Source: Planctomycetia bacterium
GTDB taxonomy: Bacteria > Planctomycetota > Planctomycetia > Pirellulales > UBA1268
Direction of reading: 5' to 3'
Assembly (NCBI GenBank): GCA_009923125.1
Contig: RFUD01000012.1
Location: 1 to 14,879, forward strand
Length of the DNA: 14,879 bases
Under the pieces are notes generated by a model that searched no databases, was not told the origin of the DNA, and saw nothing but the letters and a program-made list of their open reading frames with translations. The position numbers and the translations under genes are program-made. Of this stretch, positions 5,270 through 12,284 are shown in pieces. Numbering within the stretch: position 1 is the first letter of the stretch; the number at the start of each line of letters is the position of its first letter.

Positions 5270-7711
5270 ATGAGACTCGCGAAGTATTTCTCACTCGCGC
5301 GGACGTTTGTCGCATGGGCGACAGCAGTGATCCTCGTGGCGAGCGCCGTGCCGTCATCGGCCGCGACGTACACGTGGATCGGCGCCAACAACGCCACCTG
5401 GAGCACGAACACCAATTGGTCGCCGACAGGCGTGCCTACGATTTCGAATACCGACTCAGCGGTGTTTGCCAGCGGCACCGGGGGCGCGAATGTGACCTTG
5501 ACCGCCAACGCCTCGGTGTTGTCAACGATCATCAATCGCGACACCACCTTTCTGGGCGCCTTTCAAGTGAGCACCGGCACGAGCCTCACAGTGGCGAATA
5601 ACGTCAACGTGTCGTTCCAGAACTGGCAGATCACGGGCACGTCTGGTACCAGCACGAATGTCGTTGGAAGTGGCGCCACGATCACGGTCAACGGCACGGC
5701 AACCAACGCTACGGCCGGGTCGATCACGTTGAACGCCAACTCGCTCCTGTCGTTCGCCGGCGCAGTAAATTTCAACCGGAACAACCCAATTGGTGGCAGC
5801 GGCACCGTCGCCTGGGCCGCGACCTCGGGGAGCAACGGAGGCGGCAATGCCTTCCGGTTTAATCTCAGCGATACGGTCACGTTCCGGATCAATTCCGATG
5901 CCGCAGCCACGCCGGGCAACTCACAGGCAAACATCATTGTTTCGTCCGGCACGAACACGGTGCTGCTCCAGCGAGACTTCGATTTCATGACGCCCACCAC
6001 GACTGGCACCTCCGGGATTCTCGGGCTTGGCTACGCACGCACCATTGCCAGCCCCGCGAACCCCGCCCAACGAAACGCTTCGATGACGATCGCCGGGCCG
6101 TACACGCTGAGTGCGAACCTGCTTGGCGTCACCTTCCTATCGGGCACGCAGACCCTTCTGATCGACAGCGGCACCGTTCAGATCGGCGATTTCTCCGCCG
6201 GGAAGGCCCAGGGCGTCTACACGACCAACGGCAGTAGCGGTGCCGCCATCAACTACGGTGTCGCAAATCCGAATACCTCAACGCTGGAGATCGGCGGAGC
6301 TGCGTCCGCGGGCACGCTTCGCGTCAACGCCAACTCGTCTTTCAATGCCACGACGGACGCGAGCGGATCGAATTCGCTGGGCTATCAGGTGAGCGTCCTC
6401 GGCACGAGCACGCTCGTGAACAACGGCGCGTGGACGAATCGGAATTTCAAGGACGCGACGATCCTCACCGGCCTGAATATCGGCAGCACCGCGATGCTCA
6501 GTGGCACGGGCTCGTTCGACCTGAGGACCGGCTATACGGGTGTTGGCGCCACGGGCATCGGCAAGGCTGTGTCGGTCAGCGGCATTGTGGCCCCGGGTGA
6601 CGTCGTGGGCGGCGTCAACGGCGTGGGCACGCTCACGATCGCTTCGGGCACGGTGGCGTTCGGTGCCACGAGCAAGGTGGCGATCAGCGGCAGCGGAGCG
6701 ACGCTCGACAAGCTCGTGCTGAACGCGCCGGTGAGCGTGACGAACGGCGCCACGATCGACTTCGCCGGCACGAATGGCCTCACGCAGGGCCGCTACCAGG
6801 TGGTCACGGGCTCGAGCGGCGTGAACACGTTCACCGCGTCGAACGCTCCGGCCGCCTACACGTTCGGCACGTCGGGCACCGACGCCTATCTCTGGGCCAA
6901 GCCGGTGTTCGGCACGATCTCGACCACGCCCGCCGCCGCCCAGGTGATCACCGGCGGCACGGTGGCCTTCACCTACACGGTGCCGAATGCCTCCCCGACG
7001 GGCGGCCAGGATCTGGCGTTCACGAGCGCGGCGGGGAGCGGCATCGTGGGCACCGTGTCGGGCACGACGACGGTGGGCCCCCAGGGCACAAGCGCGCCGC
7101 TCTCCGGGTTGTCGTACGTGGGCGGCACGCCCGGCCTCGCGCAGGCGGCGACGTTCACCGTCTCGGATCCGAATGCTTTTGCGACATCCGGCACCGGCAC
7201 CGTGACCTTGAACGTCCTCGATCACGCGACGCCCGGTTTCGCGACGGCGGCGGGTTCTGCCGTGCTTGATCCGCTGGCGACCACGATCATCAATCTCAAC
7301 TTCGGCTCGATCGACGTCTCTGCGGGCGCACAAACCCTGACGTATTCGCTGACGAACCTCGCCAGCCAGACGTATGGACCGAACCTGACGGCGGGCCTGG
7401 CGCTCACCGCCTTCACGGGCGACGGCGACGGGTTCGCCTCCGGACTGACCTCCTTCGCCGACCTCGTGGCGGGCACCCCGAGCAGCCTGTTCACGGCGCA
7501 GTTCACGCCCACGACGGAAGGCTCGTTCAGCCGGAGCTATACGCTCTCGTTCTACGACAACCAGAGCCTCGCGGGCTCGACCCAGCGGCGCGACCTGACG
7601 GTGAACATGGAAGCCGTCGTCGTGACGGTCCCCGAGCCGGGAACGCTCGCCCTCGCGGGCGTCGGCGTGATCCTCGCCGGCTGGCGGCTGGCACGGCGCC
7701 GGGTGTCATGA
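5270..7711 (+). CDS. PEP-CTERM-sorted, beta-strand-rich surface protein
   Basis: 813 residues. A Sec signal peptide covers residues 1-31 (hydrophobic 13-27, SSA before ATYTW). The C-terminus is a PEP-CTERM sorting signal: VPEP at 787-790, a hydrophobic segment GTLALAGVGVILAGW and the basic tail RLARRRVS. Such proteins are processed by an exosortase at the cytoplasmic membrane; none is encoded here. The mature part is rich in Gly, Thr, Ser, Asn and Ala with alternating hydrophobic residues, as in autotransporter-associated beta-strand (beta-helix) proteins. It opens with TWIGANNATWSTNTNW, the typical start of that group. From about residue 547 (FGTISTTPAA) and again from about 678 (FGSIDVSAGAQ) the pattern changes to Ig-like or choice-of-anchor-like segments common before PEP-CTERM tails. 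No catalytic motif was seen. Likely roles are adhesion, extracellular matrix or surface layer. The class is firm; the function is not. Confidence 0.88.
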   Translation: MRLAKYFSLARTFVAWATAVILVASAVPSSAATYTWIGANNATWSTNTNWSPTGVPTISNTDSAVFASGTGGANVTLTANASVLSTIINRDTTFLGAFQVSTGTSLTVANNVNVSFQNWQITGTSGTSTNVVGSGATITVNGTATNATAGSITLNANSLLSFAGAVNFNRNNPIGGSGTVAWAATSGSNGGGNAFRFNLSDTVTFRINSDAAATPGNSQANIIVSSGTNTVLLQRDFDFMTPTTTGTSGILGLGYARTIASPANPAQRNASMTIAGPYTLSANLLGVTFLSGTQTLLIDSGTVQIGDFSAGKAQGVYTTNGSSGAAINYGVANPNTSTLEIGGAASAGTLRVNANSSFNATTDASGSNSLGYQVSVLGTSTLVNNGAWTNRNFKDATILTGLNIGSTAMLSGTGSFDLRTGYTGVGATGIGKAVSVSGIVAPGDVVGGVNGVGTLTIASGTVAFGATSKVAISGSGATLDKLVLNAPVSVTNGATIDFAGTNGLTQGRYQVVTGSSGVNTFTASNAPAAYTFGTSGTDAYLWAKPVFGTISTTPAAAQVITGGTVAFTYTVPNASPTGGQDLAFTSAAGSGIVGTVSGTTTVGPQGTSAPLSGLSYVGGTPGLAQAATFTVSDPNAFATSGTGTVTLNVLDHATPGFATAAGSAVLDPLATTIINLNFGSIDVSAGAQTLTYSLTNLASQTYGPNLTAGLALTAFTGDGDGFASGLTSFADLVAGTPSSLFTAQFTPTTEGSFSRSYTLSFYDNQSLAGSTQRRDLTVNMEAVVVTVPEPGTLALAGVGVILAGWRLARRRVS

Positions 7712-7787
7712 GGCTGCGTGAAGCGGTTGTGGCCTGGCATGCGTCGTCGCGGAGGTTGACGGCTGATGGCCGTGCTACGATGCGGGC

Positions 7788-9596
7788 ATGGACCGACTCG
7801 CTCGATGTGCCGGCCGCGGGGATCTGTGGCTCGCAGGATTCATGGCGGCTGTCTGGGGCGGAGTCGTCGCGGCGCCTGCAGCCGAAGTGACGATCAAAGA
7901 GGTGCGCGTGGATGGCCGGCCCGTGGCCATCCCGGCGGCCGAGAGTGCCGCTGCAGCCGTGAGTGCCGCTGCAGCCGTACGGATTCCCTCGACCGCCCGA
8001 CAGATTCAGGTGCGGTGCGTCGCCACGGAGGACGACGATGCCCGGCCTGGTGCTCAGACTGCGCCGGCGTCTGCAAGTGCTCTCGGACCTCCTCAGGGCA
8101 CGCGATTGCGGTATCGGCTCGATGCGATCGATCAGGCCTGGCGCGACATTCCCGGACAATTCAAGGCCGACATCCTGTTTGATGACGGCTCGGCGGCCCG
8201 GATCGGGAGCAAGGAACAACTCATCGATCTGGAGAATAGCGGCTGGAAAGGCACGCCCGATACCTCCACCTGGCAGCGGCACGTCTTCAAGGCGGAGGCA
8301 CCGCCACGTGCCCGAAGCGTGCTTGCGGACTTCATCACGGCCCCCAATCCGCAGAACGTGGGAATCGTCGCGATCGACGACGTGGTGCTGACGATCGAAC
8401 GGCCCGGCCGCGCCGATCCGATTCGCCATGAACTCACGCGCGATCTCGGCATCGCCGGCGATGCCTTCCACCCGCTGGCCAATCCCAAAGGCTGGCAGCG
8501 TCTGGGCTCGAAGTCGGAGATCAGCCAGGTCAGGATGCGATCGCAGCCTCAACCGCACCCGATTCTCGTCCTCGTTGACGACGACCCTGATCGTTACGGC
8601 AACTGGGCGACCCAGCAATCGTTCCCGGTCGAACCGGGCGACTTGGTGACGCTGGAATGGTCGATGGCTGCAACGTCGGGCCGGGGGGGTGATGTCGTGG
8701 CCAACTACGGGCGGCTCGAACCAGGCCGGTATCTCTTTCGCGCGGAGTTGGCGCAGCCCGGGGGAGAGCCCACGGGCATCGAGTCGAGCCTCGCGATTGA
8801 GGTCTACGTGCCGGTGTATCTGCGGCGCGACGTGTGGGCCGGCGCAGGGATCCTCGGGGTGGCTGCGGTGGCGACCGGCGTCCGGGCGGCGGGCGTGCGG
8901 CGGATGAAGCGCCGGCTGCGCGAGGTCGAGCGGGAGCACGCGCTCGAGCGGGAGCGGGCCCGGATCGCGCGCGACCTCCACGACGACGTGGGCGCGGGGC
9001 TCACCGAGATCGCCGTGCAGACCGACTGGCTCCGCCGCGACGTCGAGCGGCTCGCCGCCACGCACACGGCCGAGGTGCAGGAGGCCGGCATCCTCGACCG
9101 GGCCGGACGGGTCTGCGCGTCGGCCGTCGAACTGATCCGCAGTGTCGATGCGATCGTGTGGGCGGTGAATCCCGAGAACGACACGCTCGACCGCTTCGTC
9201 GGATATCTCACGCACTCGGCCGAGCAGTTTGCGCGGGCCGCGGGAATCACGATTCGACTCGACATTCCCGACGACATCCCCGCCACGCCGCTCTCCGGCC
9301 GGGTGCGGCACAACCTCCTGCTCATCGTGCGCGAGGCGCTCAACAACGTGGTGAAGCACGCCGGGGCGAGGATGGTGCGGGTCACGGTGAACGTCGATGC
9401 CCGGCAGGTGACCATCGGCATCGCCGACGATGGTCGCGGCTTCGACGTCGCAGCCGCCTCGGGGCCGCAAGCGGACGGCCGGCACGCGGGCCTCGCCAAC
9501 ATGCGCCGCCGGGCGGAGGACATCGGCGGACGCCTCATGATCGACAGCCGGCCCGGGGGTGGGACGCGGGTCGAAATCGCGGCGCCGCTCGCCTGA
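7788..9596 (+). CDS. Sensor histidine kinase with periplasmic Y_Y_Y-like sensor (HisKA_3 type)
   Basis: 602 residues. A signal peptide or first membrane segment ends near residues 31-32 (VVAAPA before AEV). The periplasmic sensor covers about 33-346, one membrane helix about 348-370, a short coiled segment 371-392, a HisKA_3 dimerisation domain with phosphoacceptor His398 (ARIARDLHDDVGAGLTE), and an ATPase domain with N-box REALNNVVKHA (515-525), G1 box DDGRGF (547-552) and G2 GLANMRRRA (568-576). This is the NarL/LytS-like kinase class, which usually pairs with LuxR-type regulators. The sensor has Y_Y_Y hallmarks in two separated parts: RLRYRLDAIDQAWRDIPG (106-123) and NYGRLEPGRYLFRAE (306-320). 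About 180 residues between them resemble a jelly-roll carbohydrate-binding fold (WQRHVF, then GIVAIDDVVLTIE). No ribosome binding site is evident; the ATG is chosen because it keeps the leader whole. The regulator gene follows after 89 bp. Confidence 0.92.
   Translation: MDRLARCAGRGDLWLAGFMAAVWGGVVAAPAAEVTIKEVRVDGRPVAIPAAESAAAAVSAAAAVRIPSTARQIQVRCVATEDDDARPGAQTAPASASALGPPQGTRLRYRLDAIDQAWRDIPGQFKADILFDDGSAARIGSKEQLIDLENSGWKGTPDTSTWQRHVFKAEAPPRARSVLADFITAPNPQNVGIVAIDDVVLTIERPGRADPIRHELTRDLGIAGDAFHPLANPKGWQRLGSKSEISQVRMRSQPQPHPILVLVDDDPDRYGNWATQQSFPVEPGDLVTLEWSMAATSGRGGDVVANYGRLEPGRYLFRAELAQPGGEPTGIESSLAIEVYVPVYLRRDVWAGAGILGVAAVATGVRAAGVRRMKRRLREVEREHALERERARIARDLHDDVGAGLTEIAVQTDWLRRDVERLAATHTAEVQEAGILDRAGRVCASAVELIRSVDAIVWAVNPENDTLDRFVGYLTHSAEQFARAAGITIRLDIPDDIPATPLSGRVRHNLLLIVREALNNVVKHAGARMVRVTVNVDARQVTIGIADDGRGFDVAAASGPQADGRHAGLANMRRRAEDIGGRLMIDSRPGGGTRVEIAAPLA
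7943..7978 (+). repeat. Perfect 18-bp tandem duplication inside the kinase gene
   Basis: The unit GAGTGCCGCTGCAGCCGT occurs twice back to back (7943-7960 and 7961-7978) with no mismatch. Being a multiple of three it stays in frame and encodes SAAAAV twice, in a flexible Ala-rich stretch (residues 53-64) at the start of the periplasmic sensor. Each unit contains the palindrome CTGCAG. Confidence 0.95.
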
Positions 9597-9620
9597 CGAG
9601 CGTGTGCGGCAACCTGAGCG

Positions 9621-9642
9621 GTCGTGAAATTGTCTACACGAC
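9621..9642 (+). promoter_or_regulatory. Inverted repeat between kinase and regulator genes
   Basis: GTCGTG (9621-9626) and CACGAC (9637-9642) form a perfect 6-bp inverted repeat around a 10-bp centre, in the 89-bp gap between the kinase stop and the regulator start. It could be an operator or a small hairpin in the two-gene transcript. No T-tract or recognisable promoter accompanies it. Confidence 0.3.
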
Positions 9643-9685
9643 GGTCGGATGGCCGAAACGGGTTACACCAAGCAACGCTCAGCCC

Positions 9686-10396
9686 ATGACTGCACCCTCA
9701 ACGATTCGTGTGGCAGTGGTCGAGGACGACTCCCGGCTGCGCCGCACGTTCACCGACATTCTCGAGTCGGCCGACGACTGCGAGTGCGTGGGCGTGTTTG
9801 CCACTGGTGAGCAGGCGATGAGCCGGATCCCCCCGCTCGCGCCCGACGTCATCATCATGGACGTCAACCTCCCCGACTCGAGCGGCGTCGAGTGTGTCGC
9901 GGCGCTCGCACCCCGGCTTCCGGACACGCAGATCCTCATGGTCACGGTCTACCAGGATCCGGAGACGACGTTCAACGTGCTCGCCGCGGGGGCTCATGGC
10001 TACCTCGTGAAGCCGGTGATGAAGGAGCATCTGCTGGCGGCGATCCGCGAGGTGCGCGGCGGCGGCGTGCCGATGAGCCCGACGATCGCCCGCAAGGTGA
10101 TCCAGACATTCCGGCGCCGCGAGCCCGCGGCGGCCGCGCCAGGAAAAACCAGCCTGTCAGGCAAGGCCGGTGCGCCGCATGCGACGGCGGCACACGCCGC
10201 CGACGAGGAGAGCCTGGCACCCCGCGAGCAGCAAGTGCTCGAACTGCTCGTGAAGGGCTATTCCTACAAGGAGGTCTCGAAGGAGCTAGGCATCTCGACG
10301 AGCACGGTGGGCACCTACGTGCAGCGGATCTACGAGAAGCTCCACGTGTCGAGCCGCCGCGAGATGATGGCCCGCTCTCGCCGTGGGGCCACGTGA
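9686..10396 (+). CDS. LuxR/NarL-type response regulator
   Basis: 236 residues. The receiver domain (about 7-125) has the acidic pocket Glu13/Asp14/Asp15, phosphoacceptor Asp59 (VIIMDVNLPD), Thr87 and Lys109 (LVKP). A linker (about 143-176) rich in Ala, Gly and basic residues leads to a LuxR-type helix-turn-helix (about 177-233): LAPREQQVLELLVKGYSYKEV, then ISTSTVGTYVQRIYEKLHV. It is very probably the partner of the kinase just upstream (same strand, 89-bp gap) and a DNA-binding transcription regulator. The open frame runs far upstream inside the kinase gene in another frame; the ATG at 9686 gives the standard receiver start. No clear Shine-Dalgarno sequence precedes it. The stop is only 3 nt from the stop of the convergent sulfatase gene. 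Targets are unknown; nearby genes for glycan attack are a reasonable guess only. Confidence 0.94.
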   Translation: MTAPSTIRVAVVEDDSRLRRTFTDILESADDCECVGVFATGEQAMSRIPPLAPDVIIMDVNLPDSSGVECVAALAPRLPDTQILMVTVYQDPETTFNVLAAGAHGYLVKPVMKEHLLAAIREVRGGGVPMSPTIARKVIQTFRRREPAAAAPGKTSLSGKAGAPHATAAHAADEESLAPREQQVLELLVKGYSYKEVSKELGISTSTVGTYVQRIYEKLHVSSRREMMARSRRGAT

Positions 10397-10399
10397 GCT

Positions 10400-12199
10400 T
10401 TATGGGACCGGGCGGAGAACCAGTCGCCGAATGTCGGCGACCGATGCGCCGGGGATCTGTGTCGCTCGGAGCACGAGCGTCGTCGCGCCTTTTTCGAGCG
10501 TGATCGAGCCGAGCGTGAGCGGTCGGAACTCCTTGGAAAAACTCTCGCCGTGGCCGCGGGGCACGCGGTCGTCGGCCGTGTTGAGCGGCGGATCCCAGCC
10601 GGGGGCGATCGTGCCGGTGACCGTGGCGCCGCCGCCAGAGAGCGTGACCGTGGAGCCCGCGTCGGCGGGCGGGCAGGTGTACCAGAGTTCGGCCGTGTAG
10701 CGGCCCGGCTCGATGACATCGACTGCCCAACTGATCGAGTCGTCTGGCTTTGTCCAGTGGGTGAAGAACGAGCAGTTGGGGGCCTTGCCGCTGCGGGCGA
10801 CGCCGCCGTGCGGCAGGCCGTCGCGGGCGGGCAGTTCGGTGAGTGCCGCCCCGGGATAGCCCACCGGAAACCGCTCTTCGGTGGGCCGCGGCACGGTGTC
10901 GAGCACGTCGCGCCGCCAGGCTGCTGCGACGTCGCGCAGGCGAGCCGCCTGCTCGGGCTGCTCAGCGGCAATGTCGCGAAGCTGCCCAGAATCCGTTTTC
11001 ATGTCGTAGAGCCGGCCCTCGGCGTCCAGCCGATGGCTCGTGGTCCGTACGCTCACCTTGCCGCCAAAACTCGCCACGATGGCACGGTCGGCGAGCGTGG
11101 CTGCCGTGGCTCTCGATCCGGGGGCGTCGGTGAGCAGCGATGAGAGATCGACGCCGTCGAGCGGTTTTGCATCGGGCGGCGCGAGGCCGACGAGGCCGGC
11201 GAGCGTGGGCAGAATGTCGATCGCCCCGGTCACGTCATCGACGATGGTGCCCGGCTTGATGCGGGCCGGATACCGGATGCAGCACACGCTCCGCACGCCC
11301 CCGTCATCGGTCGAGCCTTTCTTGCCGCGCATGCCGCCGCACCAGCGGGTGCTGTTGGGGCCATTGTCGGAGCAGAACACGACGATCGTGTCGCGGGCGA
11401 TGTCGAGCCGCTCGAGCGTGGCGAGCAGCCGGCGGAGGTTCGTGTCGAGGTTTTCGACCATGGCGAGGGCAGCCCGCGTGAAGGCGAGGTCTTCGCGGTC
11501 GCCCTCCGGGCCGCGCTGCTCGACGGGCTTGTCGCGCCAGCGAGTCCATTCCGCGTCGGGCACGCTCATCGGCGAGTGCGGCGTGTTGAACGCGACGTAG
11601 CAGAAAAACGATCGAGCCTTGCGACGAGCATCCTCGATGAACCCGATCGCGTGGTCGGTGATGTCGTCGGCGATGTAGCCGCTGCCCTGCACGAACGTGC
11701 CGTCGTGCTCCATCTCCGCGTCGAAGTAATCCCCCCAGTGGCCTTCGGTGAATCCGTAAAACGTGTCGAATCCACGGGCGAGCGGGTGATACGGCCACTG
11801 TGTGCCGTTGTGCCACTTGCCGAAGCAGCCAGTCACACAGCCGGCATCGTGGAACAGGTTCGCGAGCGTGATCTCATCAGGGGCCATCCGTTCCTGCCCG
11901 AGCGACACGCCCCGGACACCGCTCCGCGGATGGGAGCGGCCGGTGAGGAGTTCGGCCCGGGTCGGCGAGCAGACCGGCTGCACGCAGAACTGCTCGAGGA
12001 CCGCCCCGTCGTGGGCGAGAGAATCGATCGCCGGAGTGGCGACCGACCGATTGCCCACGAACGAAAAATCCCCCCAGCCGGCGTCGTCGGCCACGACCAT
12101 GACCACGTTGGGCCGGGCGGGTGGTTTGGCCCAGGCATCCCCCGCGATGCCGAGGGCCGCGATGACGGCGGCGGTCCTCAAAATTACGGACATTTGCAT
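10400..12199 (-). CDS. Secreted sulfatase (formylglycine, Cys type) with C-terminal beta-sandwich domain
   Basis: 599 residues. The signal peptide is residues 1-24 (MQMSVILRTAAVIAALGIAGD, AWA before KPP). The sulfatase domain begins with PNVVMVVADDAGWGD (metal ligands Asp38 and Asp39). The active-site signature is CSPTR with Cys77, the residue converted to formylglycine, then LLTGR. Further motifs are GKWH (127-130), TPHSP (206-210), SDNG with Asp278/Asn279 (277-280) and RGKKGSTDDGGVR (291-303). This makes it a type I sulfatase of the arylsulfatase/N-acetylgalactosamine-sulfatase type, hydrolysing sulfate esters outside the cytoplasm. Residues about 475-599 form a separate beta-rich domain (SWAVDVIEPGRYTAELWYTC, later LGSITLEKGATTLVLRA) like the CBM-type C-terminal domains of some planctomycete sulfatases. 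ATG 12199 is chosen, though ATG 12193 is also possible. The open frame to 12511 would overlap the divergent gene and hide the signal peptide. The maturase gene is not in the window. Confidence 0.93.
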   Translation of the reverse strand: MQMSVILRTAAVIAALGIAGDAWAKPPARPNVVMVVADDAGWGDFSFVGNRSVATPAIDSLAHDGAVLEQFCVQPVCSPTRAELLTGRSHPRSGVRGVSLGQERMAPDEITLANLFHDAGCVTGCFGKWHNGTQWPYHPLARGFDTFYGFTEGHWGDYFDAEMEHDGTFVQGSGYIADDITDHAIGFIEDARRKARSFFCYVAFNTPHSPMSVPDAEWTRWRDKPVEQRGPEGDREDLAFTRAALAMVENLDTNLRRLLATLERLDIARDTIVVFCSDNGPNSTRWCGGMRGKKGSTDDGGVRSVCCIRYPARIKPGTIVDDVTGAIDILPTLAGLVGLAPPDAKPLDGVDLSSLLTDAPGSRATAATLADRAIVASFGGKVSVRTTSHRLDAEGRLYDMKTDSGQLRDIAAEQPEQAARLRDVAAAWRRDVLDTVPRPTEERFPVGYPGAALTELPARDGLPHGGVARSGKAPNCSFFTHWTKPDDSISWAVDVIEPGRYTAELWYTCPPADAGSTVTLSGGGATVTGTIAPGWDPPLNTADDRVPRGHGESFSKEFRPLTLGSITLEKGATTLVLRATQIPGASVADIRRLVLRPVP

Positions 12200-12284
12200 G
12201 TGACTGGCACGAGTGGGGCCGGAGTGGTGAAATAGTATGCTCGAAGACGTCAGAACGTTCCCATCCCGACCGAGGAGTGTCCCC
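12200..12284. promoter_or_regulatory. Divergent intergenic region, sulfatase / oxidoreductase
   Basis: 85 bp between the starts of two divergent genes, so at least one promoter for each should lie here or just inside them. No convincing -35/-10 pair was recognised. TGGCAC (12206-12211) recalls the -24 half of a sigma-54 site, but no TTGC follows at the right distance. The sulfatase side lacks a clear Shine-Dalgarno sequence; the oxidoreductase side has a good one. Confidence 0.4.
12272..12277 (+). promoter_or_regulatory. Ribosome binding site fixing the ATG start at 12285
   Basis: GAGGAG at 12272-12277 lies 7 nt before the ATG at 12285. It argues against the in-frame ATG at 12237, which would add 16 residues ahead of the Tat signal. 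Confidence 0.75.

Noticed and set aside
7756..7781. TTGACG and TACGAT before the kinase gene as a sigma-70 promoter.
   Set aside because: The spacer is only 14 bp instead of about 17, and transcription would start at about the ATG itself.
7708..7890. A 60-codon frame overlapping the PEP-CTERM stop as ATGA and the kinase start.
   Set aside because: Despite the ATGA overlap it runs into the kinase signal-peptide region in another frame, has no domain and reads like shadow sequence.
7527..9485. A 652-codon open frame on the minus strand opposite the kinase gene.
   Set aside because: It lies antisense to the kinase, whose H-, N- and G-boxes are all intact, and has no recognisable motif of its own.
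12206..12223. Sigma-54 promoter at TGGCAC in the divergent region.
   Set aside because: No TTGC-like -12 element follows at the required spacing.
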